Shown piece by piece: positions 60,902 through 64,000 of a stretch of DNA of 64,000 bases. Under the pieces are notes generated by a model. That model was not told the origin of the DNA. It saw only the letters and a list, made by a program, of their open reading frames with translations, and made no database searches. Both the position numbers and the translations under genes were made by a program. Source of the stretch: Silvimonas soli (GTDB lineage: Bacteria; Pseudomonadota; Gammaproteobacteria; Burkholderiales; Chitinibacteraceae). Numbering within the stretch: the first letter of the stretch is position 1; every line of letters begins with the position of its first letter. The stretch is from contig NZ_CP106736.1 in NCBI RefSeq assembly GCF_030035605.1, positions 2,418,001 to 2,482,000 on the forward strand, written 5' to 3'.

Positions 60902-61957
60902 TCAGAGCAAAGTCAGATTGACCGGCCCCGCCAACGGCGTATCGGCAAAGCGCACCCCGACACCCAGCAAGCGGACCGCTTTATGCCCGCGTGGCCACGC
61001 CTGGGTTAACAGCTGCTCAAAAATCTCCGCCCGGGGTTCGCTGCAGATGCATTCCATCGTGGTCTGGGTGAAGTCGTGATATTTGATTTTCACGAAGGTC
61101 TTGTGCGGCGGTTCGCCGTCGCGCAGCCGGGCAAAGCGCTCAGTGAAGTCCTCTATCAGCGCGGGCAATTTGGCCATGCAGGCTGCCAGATCAGGCAAAT
61201 CCTGGTTGTAGGTGTATTCCACCGATAAAGACTTGCGACGGCCATCGCGTTGTACCGGGCGCTCATCCAGCCCCCGGCACTGTTTATATAATGACCCGCC
61301 AAATTTGCCGAACGCTGCCACCAGTTTTTCCAGCGGCCAGGTCTGCAGATCAGCACAGGTCATCGCGCCCATTTTGTTGATCCGCGCTGCCGTGACCTTG
61401 CCCACGCCCCACAACTTGGCCACCGGCAAGGGCTGGATAAACTCATCCACCTGATCCGGACGCACCACAAACTGGCCGTTGGGTTTGTTCCAGTCGCTGG
61501 CAATCTTGGCCAATAACTTGTTGGCGGCGATGCCCGCGCTGGCGGTAATCCCCACTTCGGCCTCAATGCGCTGGCGGATTTCCTGCGCAATCAGCGTGGC
61601 GCTGCCTTTGCAGTGCGTGGAGCCGGTGACATCCAGATACGCCTCATCCAGCGACAGCGGCTCAATGCGGTCGGTGTAATCGGCAAAGATGCGCTGCACC
61701 GCCCGTGATGCCTCGCGGTACTTGTCAAAATGCGGCGGCAGCAGAATCAGATCGGGGCAACGCTTCATGGCCGTGGCGGTAGGCATGGCCGAATGAATGC
61801 CAAATTTGCGCGCCGGGTAATTGCAGGTCGACACCACCCCGCGCTTGTCCGCCGCGCCGCCAATTGCCAACGGCACGTCGCGCAGCGCCGGGTTGTCGCG
61901 CATTTCGACAGATGCGTAAAAACAATCGCAATCGATGTGAATGATCTTGCGCTGCAT
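60902..61957 (-). CDS. dinB: DNA polymerase IV
   Basis: 351-aa Y-family translesion polymerase. Catalytic acidic residues are in IIHIDCDCFYASVEMRDNPA (near residue 8) and PLSLDEAYLDVTGS (near 100, SLDE). The helix-hairpin-helix region AKLWGVGKVTAARINKMGAM and the little-finger domain follow. Length is the same as in E. coli. I see no clear LexA box just upstream. The C-terminus lacks an obvious beta-clamp QLxLF motif; it ends GPVNLTLL, which may serve. Confidence 0.94.
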   Translation of the reverse strand: MQRKIIHIDCDCFYASVEMRDNPALRDVPLAIGGAADKRGVVSTCNYPARKFGIHSAMPTATAMKRCPDLILLPPHFDKYREASRAVQRIFADYTDRIEPLSLDEAYLDVTGSTHCKGSATLIAQEIRQRIEAEVGITASAGIAANKLLAKIASDWNKPNGQFVVRPDQVDEFIQPLPVAKLWGVGKVTAARINKMGAMTCADLQTWPLEKLVAAFGKFGGSLYKQCRGLDERPVQRDGRRKSLSVEYTYNQDLPDLAACMAKLPALIEDFTERFARLRDGEPPHKTFVKIKYHDFTQTTMECICSEPRAEIFEQLLTQAWPRGHKAVRLLGVGVRFADTPLAGPVNLTLL

Positions 61958-62305
61958 GCCAGCCGGGCGCTAAAGGGGAAAGCGCAAATTGTACGATCGT
62001 TCTATATGAGGAACAAGAACCGGCTGGCGTTCATCTGGCTGAACTGTGCGCCGAACGACACGTGGTTTTTTTGTGCATATCAGGAACGCGCTTAAGGGCG
62101 CAGTCACAGTACGGAATATCCGGCGAAGCAAACCGCAACTATGATGGGGAAGGAGGCGATGCGATTTTAACGCGGCGGCATATTGGCCACGATGGGTGTA
62201 CCAGAGCCAATGACCATCAGAGCAGCAGGCTCGGTGGAGGTGTTATTTGAGCCGCTCTGGAGTGGGTCGGCATTGGCGTCGCGCAGAATTTCGAAGGAGG
62301 CTCTC
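61958..62305. other. 348-base intergenic region between dinB and the methyltransferase
   Basis: Divergent promoter region. An AT-rich patch at 61985-62015 may carry the dinB promoter. No gene with normal codon use and no strong repeat were seen. Confidence 0.4.
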
Positions 62306-63118
62306 ATGACCGATAGCGACAAGGTGTTTGCCGGCTCGATTCCGAAGTTCTACGACACGCTGATGGTGCCGCTGATCTTTGAGGCCTACGCTCACGAGCT
62401 TGCAGAGCTTGTTGCTGCTTACTCACCCCGTTTCGTGCTTGAAACGGCGGCCGGTAGCGGCGTGGTCACGCGCGCACTTGCTCCTAAACTTGGTGCGGAT
62501 GCGCTCTACGTGGTGACTGACCTGAACCAGCCCATGCTCGACTATGCTGCCACCCGGCAGGGGCCAGATAGTCGTATCGAATGGCGGCAGGCGGATGCGC
62601 TCGACTTGCCGTTCGAAGATGCTTCGTTTGACGTCCTTTGCTGTCAATGCGGTGCGATGTTTTTTCCCGATCGGATTGCCGGATACACCGAGGCTCGTCG
62701 CGTACTCAGGCCAGGTGGGCGCTTTATCTTCAGTGTTTGGGACCGAATCGAAGAGAACGCATTTGCCAACGAAGTGACTAACGCCGTCGCCTTGGTGTTT
62801 CCGCAGGACCCTCCGCAGTTCCTCGCTCGTACGCCGCACGGTTATCACGATCTCGCGCTGATCCACCAGGAGTTAAGCCGCGCAGGCTTCGCCGACATTA
62901 CGATCGAGACGAGCCAGAAAGTAAGTCGTGCGCCCTTCGCTCGAGACGTCGCTACCGCCTATTGCCTGGGAACGCCGCTGCGCAACGAAATCGAGGCGTG
63001 CGACGCCAGCTTGCTTCAGTGCGCTATAGATCGCGCCACCGAGGCGATCACAATGCGTCATGGCGACGGTCCGGTGGCTGCCAAAATTCAGGCGCACGTG
63101 ATCGTGGCAACACGGTAG
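62306..63118 (+). CDS. class I SAM-dependent methyltransferase
   Basis: 270-aa enzyme with motif I VLETAAGSGVVTRAL (near residue 46), motif II VTDLNQPMLDYA, DALDLPFEDASFDVLCCQCG and the post-motif RRVLRPGGRFIFSVWDR, as in Methyltransf_11/25 enzymes. The substrate is unknown. The start has an ideal AAGGAGG six bases upstream. Codon choice (for example CGC/CGT mixes and GAG over GAA) differs somewhat from neighbours, which hints at transfer. A single gene with no operon partners. Confidence 0.85.
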   Translation: MTDSDKVFAGSIPKFYDTLMVPLIFEAYAHELAELVAAYSPRFVLETAAGSGVVTRALAPKLGADALYVVTDLNQPMLDYAATRQGPDSRIEWRQADALDLPFEDASFDVLCCQCGAMFFPDRIAGYTEARRVLRPGGRFIFSVWDRIEENAFANEVTNAVALVFPQDPPQFLARTPHGYHDLALIHQELSRAGFADITIETSQKVSRAPFARDVATAYCLGTPLRNEIEACDASLLQCAIDRATEAITMRHGDGPVAAKIQAHVIVATR

Positions 63119-63293
63119 GGGAGTCCCAGAGCAGGGCTGTCACTTAAACGTGAGTCCTACGGCGACATCTAACGGCCACCCGAATTCCAATGAGCACTGC
63201 GGGGCGCATTGATCTAGGGCCCAACGAACACATAGCCCGGAAACAACAAGCAATCAGGTGTCTTGCGCGAACAAGACACCTGAACACGCGCGG

Positions 63294-64000
63294 TTATTTG
63301 CGTTTGGCTGGTTTCACCTTCTTGTCGCCGGGTACGGGCTTGACGTCGTCGGCTGGTTTTCCGCCTTTTGCCAGATATTCAGCGTAGTAACGACTACCCA
63401 GTTTGCGCACGGCAGCGCCGATGCGTGCGTAGTCCACCTCGTTAAGGTTGGCCAGCGAGACTCGGCCGGATGGATGCGCAGTGCCAAAACCCCGGCCTGG
63501 CAGCAAGACCACGCCGGTTTCCTCGGCCAGTTTGAGTAGAAACTCATTGGGTTTGAACTGCTCCATCATGGCCTGCATAAATTCGCGTCCATGCATCTGG
63601 GTGCCGATGGTTTCCCAATCGAGCAAGTGGTAGTAGTCGATCGAATCCGGATCATGTGGCACTTCCATGCCCAGCTCGCGATACAGCGCAATCTTGCGGC
63701 GACGCACGATCCGCTTCATGGCTGCCTTGTAGGCCTGCGGTTCGTCCATCAATGCAAACAACGAGAACAGCGCCATCTGGGCTTGCACCGGAGTGGAAAG
63801 GCCAGCGGTGTGGTTGAGCGCCACAGTGCGGCTGTCTGCCACCAGACGATCGATGAATTTAAGCTCGCGTGGCGTGGTGGTGATCGAGCCGTAGCGCGCA
63901 TCCAGTTCTTTGCGTTGCGACTCTGGCAGCTTGGCGATCAACTCATCAAACAGATTGTCTTCGTGGGTTGCGACCACGCCCATACGCCAGCCCGTTGCGC
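63294..64000 (-). CDS. asdA: bifunctional aspartate transaminase / aspartate 4-decarboxylase, C-terminal part
   Basis: The frame continues beyond the right edge; 235 codons are seen. The first visible residues, ATGWRMGVVATHEDNLFD, match the PLP-fold aminotransferase segment of AsdA (GWR motif). FIDRLVADSRTVALNHTAGL, DYYHLLDWETIGTQMHGREF and GRGFGTAHPSGRVSLANLNE, then DYARIGAAVRKL follow. The enzyme converts aspartate to alanine and CO2 and is often paired with an aspartate:alanine antiporter. The basic tail (GDKKVKPAKRK) is longer than usual. 5' end not in the window. Confidence 0.86.
   Translation of the reverse strand, partial: ATGWRMGVVATHEDNLFDELIAKLPESQRKELDARYGSITTTPRELKFIDRLVADSRTVALNHTAGLSTPVQAQMALFSLFALMDEPQAYKAAMKRIVRRRKIALYRELGMEVPHDPDSIDYYHLLDWETIGTQMHGREFMQAMMEQFKPNEFLLKLAEETGVVLLPGRGFGTAHPSGRVSLANLNEVDYARIGAAVRKLGSRYYAEYLAKGGKPADDVKPVPGDKKVKPAKRK

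Noticed and set aside
63160..63245. Integron attC-like end near CATCTAACGGCC after the methyltransferase gene
   Set aside because: The second box is not in the required inverted orientation and the central palindromic arms are missing.

Overview
The window looks like a chromosome segment of a betaproteobacterium of about 57-60% GC, most likely in the order Neisseriales (Chromobacteriaceae/Chitinibacteraceae type). I infer this from the dciA / M23 peptidase / secA arrangement, a beta-type porin, the aru/ast genes with an ArgR-type regulator, and general protein similarity. No database search was possible.

Positions 1-5961 are the integrase end of a P4-like integrated element (satellite phage or genomic island). 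It sits against the 3' end of a tRNA-Ala(CGC) gene (5962-6037, minus). All its genes read leftward: integrase, an unknown 173-aa protein, an AlpA-type regulator, an HTH protein, several tiny overlapping genes, and a primase/helicase that runs off the left edge. The most interesting part is 2769-3032. It holds a full P4-type RNA immunity layout that reads leftward as promoter, 5' hairpin, seqA-like target, mutually exclusive antiterminator/terminator hairpins, a folded 62-nt CI-like RNA carrying the complementary seqB, and a seqC-like target over the ribosome-binding site of the next gene. Five copies of an 11-bp motif lie between the integrase and the tRNA.

Positions 6038-24060 are core and housekeeping genes: secA, an M23 peptidase, dciA, uppP, a thioredoxin-like/acyltransferase pair, two chemoreceptors, a Sel1-repeat protein, an NAD(P)-binding reductase, a periplasmic nucleoside permease, threonine dehydratase, a small secreted two-repeat protein, tag and a DUF1993 gene.

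Positions 24061-36673 are an amino-acid catabolism block: an Lrp regulator, a cationic amino-acid binding protein, an ArgR-like AraC regulator, aruC, aruF and aruG (arginine succinyltransferase pathway). These are followed not by astD/astB/astE but by a DUF1338 (HglS-type 2-oxoadipate dioxygenase) gene and a YdiJ-type D-2-hydroxyglutarate dehydrogenase, then serA. The last two steps together would turn 2-oxoadipate (from lysine) into 2-oxoglutarate.

Positions 37246-45963 encode a 2905-aa cyclic beta-1,2-glucan synthase (NdvB type). Then come phhB, phhA and a divergent Lrp regulator, and a DUF885 peptidase-like protein. Two roughly 0.7-kb non-coding mosaic repeats in opposite orientation (46321-47040 and 50654-51398) flank phhA to DUF885. 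A stripped-down version of their ends sits at 32017-32080.

Positions 51541-64000 hold a GNAT/phosphopantetheinyl-transferase pair, a QseE-QseG-QseF/GlrR two-component operon, a cation/proton antiporter, a YbdK-type ligase, a porin, dinB, a methyltransferase with a slightly foreign look, and the 3' part of an aspartate 4-decarboxylase/transaminase gene that runs off the right edge. Short palindromic repeats are scattered between many genes.
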